Shown here in pieces: positions 13,051-23,960 of a stretch of 64,000 nt of DNA. The DNA is from Cyanophora paradoxa (Eukaryota > Glaucocystophyceae > Cyanophorales > Cyanophoraceae). Position 1 is the stretch's first letter. Every line of letters begins with the position of its first letter. The DNA is taken from the NCBI GenBank assembly GCA_004431415.1, contig QPMI01000115.1:62001-126000 (forward strand), given 5' to 3'. The position numbers were made by a program, and so were the translations under genes. Below the pieces are notes generated by a model, which saw only the letters and a program-made list of their open reading frames with translations, made no database searches and was not told where the DNA came from.

Positions 13051-14605
13051 CTACCCCCTGAGGCCTACTCTTGAACGCAGCCGTTGGGGGGGTGGGGATG
13101 GGGGTGGAGAGCTGGGGCCGGAGAGTTTATTGGGGCGGAGCCCCGGAGGGTTTATTGTGCACCGCCTCTGCGGGTTTATTGTGCGCCGCCGGGCGCAGGG
13201 CCCCCGGAGGGGGTGGGGGGCCGGGGGAGGGGGGGGGGGGGGGGCCTGCGGCCAGCTGCAGGTCCCGCCCTGCAGGCTGCCAGCGGCGTGGCAACCTGCA
13301 CCTGCGCGAGCGGGAACAGGCCTGGCGCGTGCAGGCAGGCCACGCCCGAGGGGCCGGAGACGGGTACGAGAAAATTTCCCACCGCGTCGGCGCGCGGCTG
13401 GCTGCGGCCCGTCCATGGCGCCGCCGCTGTCGCTCAGCGTGACCAGCGTGAGGTAGGCGGCTGGCGCGCCGAGCGGCGGCGCGAAATGGGTGTCGAGTTG
13501 GCGTTCTCGGCGGCGGGCCTCGTTGCCGGCCATTCCGTAGGAGATTCAGGAGCGCGCGCGTTAGGGGATTGCTTCTATGTTGTCTCCGGCGCGGCGAGGA
13601 GCGCCGCGGGAGCGGCCGCGGCGACGTCGGCTGGCCGCAAAGTCGGCCGGCTTTCGCGCAAAGCCCACGCCGCCACGCGCCGCAGCGTTAGTGAACGCGC
13701 GGCAGCCTTGGCGTGGCACACTGGCGCGGCGACGTGTTCCGTCAACACGCGGACGGCGCCCGGCCCCCGCTCCCTTGCTTGGCGCTGGAGCTCATCGGCG
13801 CTTTCTCATTTCGTTCCGCTCCTCATCTCCTCGCAGTCGAGTCGCTAGATGGCGGGTCTTTTCCACATGCAGGGAAGCTCAGGTCTTTCCGTCGACCTTT
13901 GCTTGTCAGGCGTAGTGCCTTTCTTGCCCTCCGCTATACGTGGGTCTTCCCTAGGGCGGACTTCCATGTCTGGAGGGTGTTTGCGCGCTCTGTTTGCCTT
14001 CATCGGTCTGCGTAGGGCGCTGGGCTTTTTCTGCAGGTGTATCTTTCGGCCTCTCGCCCCATTTGTAGATATAGGACGTAGATAGAATTTCTCATCACTT
14101 AGACAGAGCACAGCACTCGACGGTCCTCAGTGTTATCTAGTCGGAGAGATAAATTGGGCGATGTGAAACTCCTAGTAGTTGTTGTTGTGTGCTAATGCAA
14201 ATCCTCTCCACGCCCGAGGGGCCTGCTCCCCTCCCGAGCGCGGCGTCAGCCCGGCGCGCGCGGGCGGGGAGTGCAAATGCATACTTCGGGCTCAGGGTCT
14301 GTAGCCCAGTGGGGAGAGGCCGAAGATGAGGAGGGACTGGATGAGGTCGCCGCGGTGGAACAAGGGATGGTACCACGGGGAACAGAGAAGGGGGTACGGG
14401 GCTCGGCGGAGGTGGCGGTGGCGGGCTAGGGGGTGTAGGCAGAGGGGACGTTGGTCTAGGGGCGGGAGTGCCTCGGGGTGGAGCTGGCGGGCGCGGGTGG
14501 AGAACTCAAATGGGGGCGGTGGTGCGGGGGCCGGGGGCAGCGCCGACAACGGCGGGGGGGGCCGGCGGCGGGGGGCGCGGGGCTGGCGAGGAGGTGTCCT
14601 CCCAC

Positions 14606-14874
14606 GGCCACGCTTTCCGAGACATCAAGCGGGCATCTCGGACTGTGCAGCTCACCGTGCCAGGCTCACTGCTAGAGGACCGGTGCATATTATGTTCTGG
14701 AGGTGACTCTGTAGACTACAGCTAAAGCACCAGCTCGACACGACTAGTAGCTGTAGCACTCTTGTCATCTATCTCCTTCTGCAGTCAGCATCCCAGTATC
14801 CGGTAGGCGAGGAGCGCGGGACTGTTGTCAAGTGTGTACGATTGCAGCATACTTTCCAAAAAACCGCCGCCCGG
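14606..14874 (+). repeat. Dispersed repeat, copy 2 (possible SINE-like element)
   Basis: Diverged partner of the repeat at 12,788-13,050, in the same orientation and about 1.8 kb away. It keeps the internal CCCAGTATCCGGTAGGCG block and the terminal A-run. No long open frame is conserved between the copies, so it is not a duplicated exon I can support. Confidence 0.75.
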
Positions 14875-14899
14875 CCCTCCACGGCCAGCTCCGAACTGC

Positions 14900-17800
14900 T
14901 TACGTAATTACCCCGGGGCGCTGTATCCCCCCGGCCCCGGTAGGACCCCCCGCCGGCGTTCTCCGCCCCCTCTCCGGCGCCTTCCCCCCCGTTACCGGCG
15001 CCCTCGAGGCCTGCGCGGGGTATAAATCAGTCTCGCGTCTTATACGACGTCTCTCATAAATGGAAAACGGGGCGCCTCCGGATCTGAACACGTGGTCGGC
15101 CAGCTGTGCCAGGTCTCGAGCCTTCAGAAGCCCCCGGCGCTGGTTAAAAACAACGCTCCGTCAGGCCCGGTGGGTACAACAACCCAGCGGAGGGGGGGAG
15201 GGCGGTACCTTGAGGGCGACGAGGGCGGCGCGGGGCGCGCGGGCGCCGACGGCGCTGCAGAGGGCGCCGCGGAGGGCCCACAGAGGCGTCTCGCCCTCCA
15301 TCGCCTGCGGGGGTACCGGCCGTTCAGGGCGCGCGCGCGGCTGGAATCCGACCCGGCCCCGAGCTCGAGCCGCTACTCCCCCCCCCCTCCTCATCCCCCC
15401 CCCGGCCTTCGTGCGCACCTCTGCGGAGGCGCGGAGGACGCAGGCGCCGGCGCGATCGCACTCTGCCAGGATCTGCGCGAGGGCGCCCCCGCTGAGAAGG
15501 CGCGGGGGGGCAGCAGGACGGCGGAAGGGCGGTCGGGGTGGGGGTGTGTGGGGGGGAGGGGGGGGTTGGGGTTGGGGTTGGGGGGTTGGGGGGGGGGGGG
15601 TTGGGTTGGGGGGGGGGGGGGGGGAAGGGCGCGGGCGGGCGAGGCGGGCAAGGATGCGATAGGAGACTGGAGGGAGGGTGCTATCGCTAAGGCGCGCTCG
15701 CGACGGCTTTAGATGGAGAGGGTTCTACAGGGGTACAGAGCTTCGGGAGGCGACAGCTCTAAATATAGATGAAGAAGAGCTCCGGGGGTCCTCAAGATGG
15801 GGCGGGGCGGGGCGGGGCGGGGCTGGGGCGGGCCTCCTGGGCGAGGAGGCTCTTGCCGTATCCGGCCTCGCCCTCGAAGACGAGCGTCGCCCCGGCCCCG
15901 GCCCCCGCCCCGGCCCCCGCCGCCGCAGCCAGCCGCGCCCGCACGGCCTCCACCTCCCCCTCCCTGAGGCGGGTTAGCGGGGCCGCGTGCGCCAAGTTAG
16001 CGGGGCGGGGCGGGGCGGGGCGGGCATGGGGCGGGTGTATGTATGAGAGAGTCAAGTTTGTGTTACTTGCGTCTAAGGGAGGGAGGGTGGCGGGCGGGCG
16101 GGCGGGGGCGGGGCTCACCGGCCGAAGCAGGGGGCGAGGTGCCGGCGGGGCGCCAGCGAGGCCAGGAGCTCCCTCGCCCCCGCCTCGGAGAGGGGCGCCG
16201 GCGCCGCCGAGACGCGCCGCAGCGAGCGCGCCCCCTCCTGCCCCCGCGTACGGCGTAAGCAGGGCGCCAACGAAGAGGGCAGGGAGGGAGGGACTAAGCG
16301 GGGCGAGTGAGGGAGTGCGCTGAGCAGGGCCGCCCTCTAAGACAAGTCAACTAACGTCAAACGCCGCCATGAGATAACGAAGCCGGCCTCCGCCCTCTAA
16401 CTAACCAGGGCTGCCCCTTAAGATAAGTAGCTTTAAAGCCACCGTTAGATAGCCTATAAGAACCGCGCGAAGCCGGCCTCCGCCCTTTAACTAACGGGCG
16501 CACCGTGTCGGGGCCGGGAACGGGGCGGAAGACGGGGATGGGCTCCGGGAATCCCTTGGCCGCCACCGGCGGCATCGCCCGCAGCGTGAACGCCTGCGCG
16601 CCGCCTCAGCCTCGGTTCCTTGGGGGGTAGGGGGAGGGCGGGGGGGTACGGCGCGGTTGACGCGGACGCCGACGGCGGAGGCGACGGCGCCGTCTGCGAG
16701 CACCAGCTGCCGCCCCGCCGCCTCCTGCCCGGGCGAAAGAAGGGTACGGCGTGTCAGAGGCGGAGCGCTGGCTGGACGGGTTGCGCGCTGGGGGCAGGGG
16801 AGGGGGAGGGGCGAGCCTTGTCGGGCCCGCCGGCAGCAGCAGCAGCTGCTGCGGCCTCCTCCAGCGTGCGCCGGGCCGAGGACATGAGGCGCGCCTGAAG
16901 GGGGCCAGCCGTCAGCTCCGCGGGGTACGCCGCGCCGTGTATTGGGGGGGGGGGGTACTCACCGCGACGATCACGCTGTCCCCGATCAGGGCGTACCTGA
17001 GAGGAGTGGGGGGGAGTGGAGGGAGGGAGGGGGTGGGGGAGTAGGGGTCAGATCAGATTGGGCGGGGTTGGAGGGATGCGGGGTACGGGCCCCGAGCGCA
17101 CTCTTTCCGGCAGGGCGCCCCGTAGGGTCCGATGAACGTTCGCCCGGAGGCGACGCCGCACGCGAAAGGGGCCCCGCTGGATTTGAACCACTTCTCCAGC
17201 GCCAGCGCGGCCGGATCGCCCGCTCCGCGTCTGGGGGTACAGGAATCGGAAGTAGAGGGGGTACGGGAAAAGCGAGGTGGGTGTACCGTCCTCGTGGGCC
17301 GCGCCGGGTACGCCAAAGCCCAACAGGGCCGAAGCACCCTGCGGAGGATGGGATCGAGGGTGTACAGGGCGACAGAGCTCCAGGTGGGGGTACGCGCCTT
17401 GTCGTCCACGAAGAGCTTGTTCACGGCACCCCCGAAGTCCGCCGCGGCACGGTACACGGAACGCACCACCTGGGGGTAGAGGATTAAGGGAGCGGCAGGG
17501 ATGCGGCTGAAGGGGGGTACGAGCCTGCCCGAAGCGGGAGGCGTACGAGTCCTCCCCCCCTCCGTCCTCGTTTCCCCCGGCGCGCCGGGCGGCCCGCCCG
17601 GGCTTCAGGTCGAGCTCCGGGAACGAAGCTACGCGGGGCGGGGTGCGTCAAAGATGCGGAAAGGGGGCGGGGAGGGGAAGAACGATGGGGGTACCGAAGA
17701 CGATGACGGTGTTTCGGATGTCGCCGGACCAGTAGGAGGACTTGTGGCGGAGGGCGCCGGAGGGGGCGAGGGCGGCGAGGGCGGGCCCGCCGCAGGCGGC

Positions 17801-19085
17801 GGCGGCCTCGGCGCCGGCGGTGTGCGCTTTCGGGAGGCTCGCTCCGCAGGCGCAGCGGGCGTCCAGGCTCGGGAGGGACAGCGGCGAGTGCGGGGGCGGG
17901 CCGGGCGAGGCCGCGGCCAGGCGGCGGAAGCCCGGCGGGGCGGGGTGGCCCGGCGAGCCCCGCGCAGGCTCGGACTGGAAAGAGGCTCCCAGGAGCGCGG
18001 CCGCCTCCGGCGAGAGAACGATGTCCGTGCCGGCGGAGGCGTTAAGCGCGTCGCACGCCTGCGCCGAAAGAATTAGATCCGGGGCGGCACGGTGGCTTGG
18101 AATCGGAATTTGATCTGGCGGACCTGGCGGACGGCGTCTCCGACGTAGACGAGCTGCGCGGCGGCCTCGTCCGCGCGCAGGAGCAGCACCCGCAGCTCGC
18201 CGGCCCCTGGATCGAATCGCGGATCAAATTCGAGGGCGAGTCGGGGCGGGGCGGGGCGGGCGGACCGATGCCGGTGTGTGCGGTGAGGACGTGCCCGCGC
18301 CGCTCGAAGGCGATGGCGCGCACGGCGAGGGCGACGTCCAGCGCACGAGCCGCCGCCTGCTCCGGCGGGCCGTCCTTCGCCGCCGGCACGAAGCACAGCA
18401 GCGCGTCGCCTGCGCCCGGAGCGTGAGAGACGGCGCCGGCGGAGGCGGAGGAGGCGGAGGAGGCGGCGGCGCACCTGCGAAGAGGAGGACTTCGGCGTCC
18501 CTCTCGTGGAGGGCGCGCAGCAGCAGCCGGAAGTACTGCGCGCGCCCGCGGCTCGACTCCCGCGGAGCGGGCGGGGCTCGGGCGGGCGCCGCGCATGCGC
18601 ACCTCGCCCAGCGTGCTCGTCAGCTTCTCGCAGGCGGAGACGCCGCCGCCGCCGTGCGTGAAGCTCCTGGCCAGCGCGGAGAAGCCCGTGATGTCAAGGA
18701 ACACTACCGCGCCGTGCATCGAGGACGCCGAGACTCTGTGCTTCTGCAGCTGCTGGACCTGCTCGCTGACAGCCGGGAGACCCAACAGACGCGCCGGCAG
18801 GTACTGCAGGATCTCCCCGGGGCTAACCGACGCAGGGGCGGTCGCGGGATGCGTAAACGAGCTCGGCGCACTCGGCAAGTCGGGAATTAGCCCCAGGCCC
18901 GCAAGACCCAGACCGCCGGCCGGGTCCGCGAGCGGGTCCGCGTCATCCCCAAGCTTGAACCCCGAGCGGGACGGGCCTGGCGGGCTGCGGCGCGGCCGCG
19001 AGGCCTCGGAACTAGAATCCGCCTGCATTCGTATCTCTCCTGGCGGCTGCGCGTCGTCAACGCCAGGCTCGCCGTCGGCCGCCAT
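14900..19085 (-). CDS. Soluble adenylyl cyclase (ADCY10-like), short C-terminus
   Basis: Class III cyclase that would make cAMP from ATP; animal sAC is bicarbonate- and calcium-regulated. Exon 1 (18,603-19,085) starts at the ATG complement 19,085 and carries GAVVFLDITGFSALARSF with the metal-binding Asp. Exon 2 (18,475-18,535) ends LLFAG and joins DALLCFVPAA, restoring the second metal Asp. Later C1 exons give YVGDAVRQ and LNASAGTDIVLSPEAAALL. The C2 exons (about 16,960-17,470) give FGGAVNKLFVDDK, ASALLGFGVPG, ACGVASGRTFIG and YALIGDSVIVA, closing with MPPVAAKGFPEPIPVFRP near 16,550. An NTPase start follows, EVEAVRARL then a Walker A loop GEAGYGKS (about 15,860-15,960), then GETPLWALRGAL. The frame ends near 14,900, long before the usual helical-repeat C-terminus, so the gene is short or its 3' end is missed. 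Introns are G-rich on the plus strand. Confidence 0.82.
15540..15625. repeat. GGGGTT-type repeat and G-tract in a cyclase intron
   Basis: Irregular GGGGTT iterations followed by pure G runs, inside the sAC gene. It resembles telomere-like simple sequence but is short and irregular, and it reads C-rich in the sense of the gene. Confidence 0.85.
16377..16496. repeat. Diverged direct repeat inside a cyclase intron
   Basis: The block GAAGCCGGCCTCCGCCCT followed by YTAACTAAC occurs near 16,379 and again near 16,469. The intervening sequence is partly similar, with TTAGATAG / TAAGATAAG motifs. It lies between the C2 and NTPase exons of the sAC gene. Confidence 0.7.
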
Positions 19086-19189
19086 TGCTCCGACTTCGGA
19101 GCTGCTCCGCGCGCGCCAGCTGTTAGCTGCTGGGTTCAGTTAGACGCTGGGAGCGTGCTCTAGATCTGCTGGGCGCTGCTGCTGGACGC
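19086..19189. promoter_or_regulatory. Compact head-to-head intergenic region (cyclase / WD40-RING)
   Basis: About 100 bases separate the cyclase ATG (minus strand) from the first candidate exon of the WD40-RING gene (plus strand). No TATA box is evident. A shared bidirectional promoter is inferred from geometry only, and the exact 5' end of the plus-strand gene is uncertain. Confidence 0.4.
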
Positions 19190-22139
19190 CCGCGAGCGGC
19201 CTGACCCCGCCAACCTTGCCGAGCCGGATTTCGATTCGCGGACCCAGCTCGATGGGGAGCTCGTCATCACGTACCCCCCTTGCCCCTTCTCCCCCACCGA
19301 CCTCATGCTGCTGCAGCTAGTGTCTGCTCGATTCCAGCGCCAGCAGCACCGGCAGCGTTAGCTGTACTACTCGAGCACGCCCATCGCTTTGCGCACATTT
19401 GGGAATCCAAGCCCAGCGGCGCACAGGCATGACCGTGTGCCGCATCACCTCGGTGTACGAGGGCCCTGTGATGGCCCTCGACATCAGCCGCGTGCGTGCC
19501 GCGACGCGCCGCCCTGTCAGCCCGCTCGCCAGCGCAACCCGCGTACGGGGCGAGAAAGCGGCTCTGTAGCACCCCCTTAGAGTAATCGAGCACAGGGAGC
19601 GCGCCACTGAGACCCCCCGCGCCGCGCATGCGCAGGACGGGAGGCGCGTCGCCTCCTGCGGCGCCTCGGGGCCCGACGTCTACGAGATCCGCCTGGCGAC
19701 CTGGTCATCGCCCTTCGTGGGCGATCCGGCGTCCGGGAGCTCGCTGGGCAACGAGCCCGTCCACGCGCTCCGCTTCCTGGACCCGCAGGACAGGAGGCTC
19801 GCCGGGTGGAAGGCCGGCGCCTGGGCCAACGAGAGCGCCGCCTGCCAGGTGCCCGCGCGCACCGCCTCGCCCGCCCGCGATCGGCGCCTCGCCCGCCCGC
19901 GGCCGCGCCGGCGCGGAGCTGACCCGGCCCGACCGGCGCTGGCGCCGCAGGTGGACGTGTCGCAGCAGGGCGCCCTGCGCGCCGTGATCCACCTTCCCAC
20001 GCCCCGCTTCGGCGTCCCCGCCCGCGCCTTCGATTGCTCCCGGGTACTACTCCCCCGATCCTCCCGCCGCGCCCAGGATCGGCCGAGCCGCCCACGCCCA
20101 CGGGCCCGGCGCGTGCGCCCGCGCGCAGGACGGGCGGCTCTCGTTTGTAGGGGACCAGGACGGCATGGTCTCCGTCTGGATGACGGGCAGCATGACCGTC
20201 TCCCACCGCATGAAGGGTGAGAACGAGGGCGAGGGCGAGACCCTCGGCGCCGCCGCTTCCGAGACTCTAAGCGCCGCGCCCCGCCCTGCGCCCCGCGCAG
20301 GCCACTTTGGGGAGGTCCTGGCCGTCTGCGTCTCCCCGGTGCGGCCCTGCGTTCGATCCGAGTTCGCGTGCAATCGAATTCGAATTTGATCCGCTGGGGG
20401 CAGGACGGGGCGGCGGCGGCCTCGGGCGGCCAGGACGCTTCCCTCCGCCTATGGGATCTGCAGGCGCGTACCTAGATTCGAATTCGATCCGATTCGAATT
20501 CGATCCCAATTTGATCCGAGGGCGGCGCGGCTCGTTCGCGACATGCAGGGGCGGCGGCAGCGCGCCTCGGCGATGGGCTTCGGGGGCCCCGTGCACTCCG
20601 TCTCCTACGCGGCGAACGGCGGCCTCCTCGCCTCCGGCGGCGCCGACCGCGTTGTCCGCGTCCACGACGCCAGCTCGGGGGTACGAGGATTTCTTGCTTT
20701 TTCATGTACCCTCCCTCATGCAATTCCTCTCAGGCTGCTAGGAGGCAGCTGGAGGGGCACACGGACAGGGTCCTCGCCGTCGCGGCCTCCCAGGCGCGCC
20801 TGTACCCCGGCTCCCTCTCGATCCCCCTCCCACTTACCTCTGGGTACGCAACAGGACGGGGTGCACATCGCGTCGGGGTCCGAGGACGGCACCGTGCGGG
20901 TCTGGGACACCCGGTCAGTCCCGACCCCCTGCGGATCGCCGTACCCCGGACCCGATCCCGAAACGGCGTACGCCCTGCAGGATGGGTCCCGCGCTGCACA
21001 TCTTCTCCGACGCGCAGTCGGCCGTGACGTCAGTCGCCATGTCCTCGGTGATCTCGTACCCCCCGCCCGCGTCATCCCCCTATCGCCTGACGCCGGTACC
21101 CCCTCCCCAGGACGGCCAGACGATCGCGTGCGGGGCGGAGGATGGACGTGTTCTGCTCTGGTGCGCCCCGCCCTCGCTTACATCGACCTACCCCCCTGAC
21201 CCCCCCCCCCCCCCCAGGTGCCGCGGCCCGTGCTGTTCGAGCCCGAACGCGAGCGCGCACGCCCACACCGCCGGCTGCGTACCCGTCCCGCGCCGGGCCC
21301 CCCGCCCCACCACCACCAACCCCCCCTCCTCGTCGTCCCTCGCTTCGTCTACCCCCTCCGCCTCCTCCGCGGTGCATACCCCCCTCTCCGCTTCGCTTGT
21401 ACGCTCTGAAGGCCGCGCAGCCCTGTCCTGTACCCCCCCGGGCCCCTCTGGTCGCCTGGTCCGCGGCGTCGGCCCCGCCCTCTCCTCCCGGCCCCTCCTC
21501 CGCGCCCGCCGCGCCCCCCTTCCCCCCCTCCGAACCCGCCCCCGAGCGCGCCGCGGTCTTCGAGGTGCGCGTACCCCTCCCCTCCCTGCGAAAGAAACGC
21601 GGTACCCCTCCGAACCGCCGCCCCAACAGAGGGCGTTGGCGGCGATCGCCGAAATGGATCGCGCGGCGGCGACAGCGGAGCAGCGCGCGGCGGACGCGGA
21701 GCGGCGGGCGGCGGAGGCGGAGGCGCGGGCGGCGCGGCTCGCGGAGGGGAGGGACGAGGAGGCCGCCGCGCTGAGGCGAAGGCTGGAGGAGCTCGAGGGG
21801 CAGCTCGAGGGGGCGGAGAGGCTGGACGGGGGGTACCTGAAAGGCCTCAGCGAGGCGCAGCTGGACGCGCTCGCGGAGCGGCTGCACGCGGCGATCCGCC
21901 GCGTCGAGGCGGAGAGGCGGGAGGCCATCCGTCGGGAGGCGGCCGCGGCGGCCGCGCAGCGGACCTTCGACTGCTGCCTGTGCCTGGAGCGGAGGCCGCT
22001 GGGGGAGCGGCGGGCGCTGCACCCGTGCGGGCACGTCGTGTGCGGGGGGGCGGACTGCGGGCCCCGCCTGATCGCAGAGCGGCGGCCCTGCCCCCAGTGC
22101 CGCGCCGTCCTCACGGGCATCTCTCCCATCTTCGAGTAG
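19190..22139 (+). CDS. WD40-repeat, coiled-coil and RING-finger protein
   Basis: Predicted E3 ubiquitin ligase with a beta-propeller substrate platform. The WD40 units are split by introns: GHFGEVLAVCVSP joins DGAAAASGGQDASLRLWDLQ; GGPVHSVSYAANGGLLASGG; EGHTDRVLAVAASQ joins DGVHIASGSEDGTVRVWDTR; AVTSVAMS joins DGQTIACGAEDGRVLLW. Earlier exons (about 19,430-20,220) look like further blades, for example GRLSFVGDQDGMVSVWMTG. From about 21,640 an Ala/Glu/Arg coiled coil leads to a C-terminal RING: CCLC, HPCGHVVC, ADC, CPQC, ending PIFE and stop at 22,137-22,139. One intron (20,794-20,854) has a GC donor, forced by WD-repeat continuity. The 5' exons are uncertain; an exon ending DSRTQLDGELVI (19,200-19,268) before a GTACCCC donor may be the first. 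The gene is head-to-head with the cyclase. Confidence 0.75.
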
Positions 22140-22598
22140 CCAGGGGCCGCGCGCCGGCCGGGGCCCGCCCGGGGCCCGCTCGGCGCCATCCCCTCGCCAA
22201 CTATCCCACCGCCGGCCCCCCGCCGCCTGATTCCACGCCCTCCTCCCCCCATCCCCCTTACCCGGCTCGCCCTTCCCCCCCCCCCCCCCGGCCGGGCCCC
22301 CTCTATCTCCCCCCCCCCCCCCTCCTGTTATCCCCACGCCGTCCGCTGGCCCTCTCTCTTCTCTTGCACACTTGAAAAATTGAGCTCGAGTGAGTCGACG
22401 TCAGGTGTGTGCGAATTCATACAACTGCAGTTCCAAATTAGAAGTTAGCTGTGCTAGCTGTGATTGTGCCATGCATATGATGGTCCGGACGATGCGAGCC
22501 GCTGGAAACCGCGGCGCGTGGGGAGGTGGGCCATTGCAACCCCCCCTGCTTTTTTGCCGGGGGGGTACGTCTCCACGACGATCTTCGTCGGTCGAGCG
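22140..22598. other. Intergenic spacer with poly-C tracts
   Basis: Lies between the RING gene stop and copy A of the large unknown gene. It is C-rich with long C runs (about 22,276-22,323), then about 200 bases of mixed sequence. The upstream sequence does not visibly match that of copy B beyond about 40 bases from the ATG. Confidence 0.6.
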
Positions 22599-23929
22599 AT
22601 GCATGCGCAGCCCTTAGCAGCTGCAGCTGCGGGCGAGCGATACGCGAAGCGGGCGCGACTCACAGACGACCCCGAGCCGCCTCCAGGTGCGGGCGATGCA
22701 GCGCGGGGTCGGGGATCGATCGGTGGCCATGGGCGCGCGAGAGCGGTGCACGGGGGCGGCGAGTTTCAAACGGGCGAGCGATAGTGACCGGTGACATCGC
22801 TTCTCGACAGATGACTGGCGCGCGGTCTTCGCGGCGTCGGCGGTCGTCCCCGTCAGCGCCGAGGGCGTTCGCGCGTTCACGGAGCCCTCAGCCCTCGCCC
22901 GCGGCGAAGAACTGCTCGCAGCCGCAGCAGAAGCGTGGAGCGAAGCCGGCAGCGCATATGCATCGGGTGCTCTGCGGCTCACGATCCATGGCCAGCGCGA
23001 GTCAGCGTCGACGCCGGCGGCCACGGCCGTCAGCTGTGTGCGGACGCTGCAGCTGCGGATCGCGGCGCACTTCGGAGGCGGCGCAGAAGAAGCTCAGAGC
23101 GACGAAGCATGCGCACTCGTTCAGGCGTCTCTGACGGTGCGCCTCGAGCTTTGCCCGCGGTATACCTAACGCGGCGGCTGCGTTCGATGTACTCACAGCC
23201 AGCGCCGCCCGCGCCGGAGCAGGAGAGCGAGGCGGGCGGGAGCCGAGCGCTAGTGTGCACCGCGGTCACGTGCACGGGCGCGGCGTGTCGGGAGTCGCTC
23301 GGCCTCTGCCCGCACGCGGCCGCCTGCCTCCTCCGCCTCGCTGCCGCGCCCTCCCTCCCCGACCTCCTCGACGTCGACGATCAGGTGCCGGTGCTTTCGA
23401 CTTGTACTTCCTCACGCTTCCCTAGAGGCTTAACCGCACCGCCACTGCGTACCCTCAGCCTGACAGCATCCCGGAATCCCCCCCCCCCCCCCCCCCCCCC
23501 CCCGCTAAATACGGATAGACAAATAAGCTTCCTTTTAACGAGATAGGTCCTACTCAGCACTCTGCGCACAGTTTCTCGACCACCATTATTCATTTTATTC
23601 ATTTCAGCTAAAGGCACTTCACATAAATTATGCCTGCCACTCAGCTCCCTGCACATGCCCCCCCCCCCCCCCCGCCCCCCCTCCCCTCCGCCCCCCCCCT
23701 CCCCGCCCTCCCCCACCCCTCCCCCCAAAGAGAGAAATAGGCTTACCTATAGTGAGATAGGCCTTCTCCGAGCTGCTCCGGATCCTTCGGACCCTCTTCT
23801 CCCCACCACCATGTACCCGCGTACCTCCCCGCTTGCCCCCCCACCCCCCACCCCCCCCCCCCCCCCCCCGCCCACTGCGAATCCTCAGCCCATGCATATG
23901 CATGGTCTTCCCAACCTCGCCCCCGACCA

Positions 23930-23960
<31 letters not shown>

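Larger units (their letters stand above)
12020..14899. other. G-rich spacer without a supportable gene
   Basis: Holds a pyrimidine-rich stretch after the upstream gene (12,060-12,130), a G-tract (12,361-12,502), two copies of a dispersed repeat (listed separately), short iterations of GGGTTTATTGTGC (about 13,126-13,190) and another G-rich block (13,199-13,250). Open frames here lack convincing protein character. I see no RNA gene. Confidence 0.6.

Noticed and set aside
15540-15625. Internal telomere
   Set aside because: GGGGTT units are few and irregular and grade into pure G runs within a gene intron.
21072-22337. 421-codon minus-strand open frame opposite the WD40-RING gene
   Set aside because: It is Gly/Arg/Pro-rich, lacks domains and mirrors the GC-rich coding strand, whose WD40 and RING motifs are clear.
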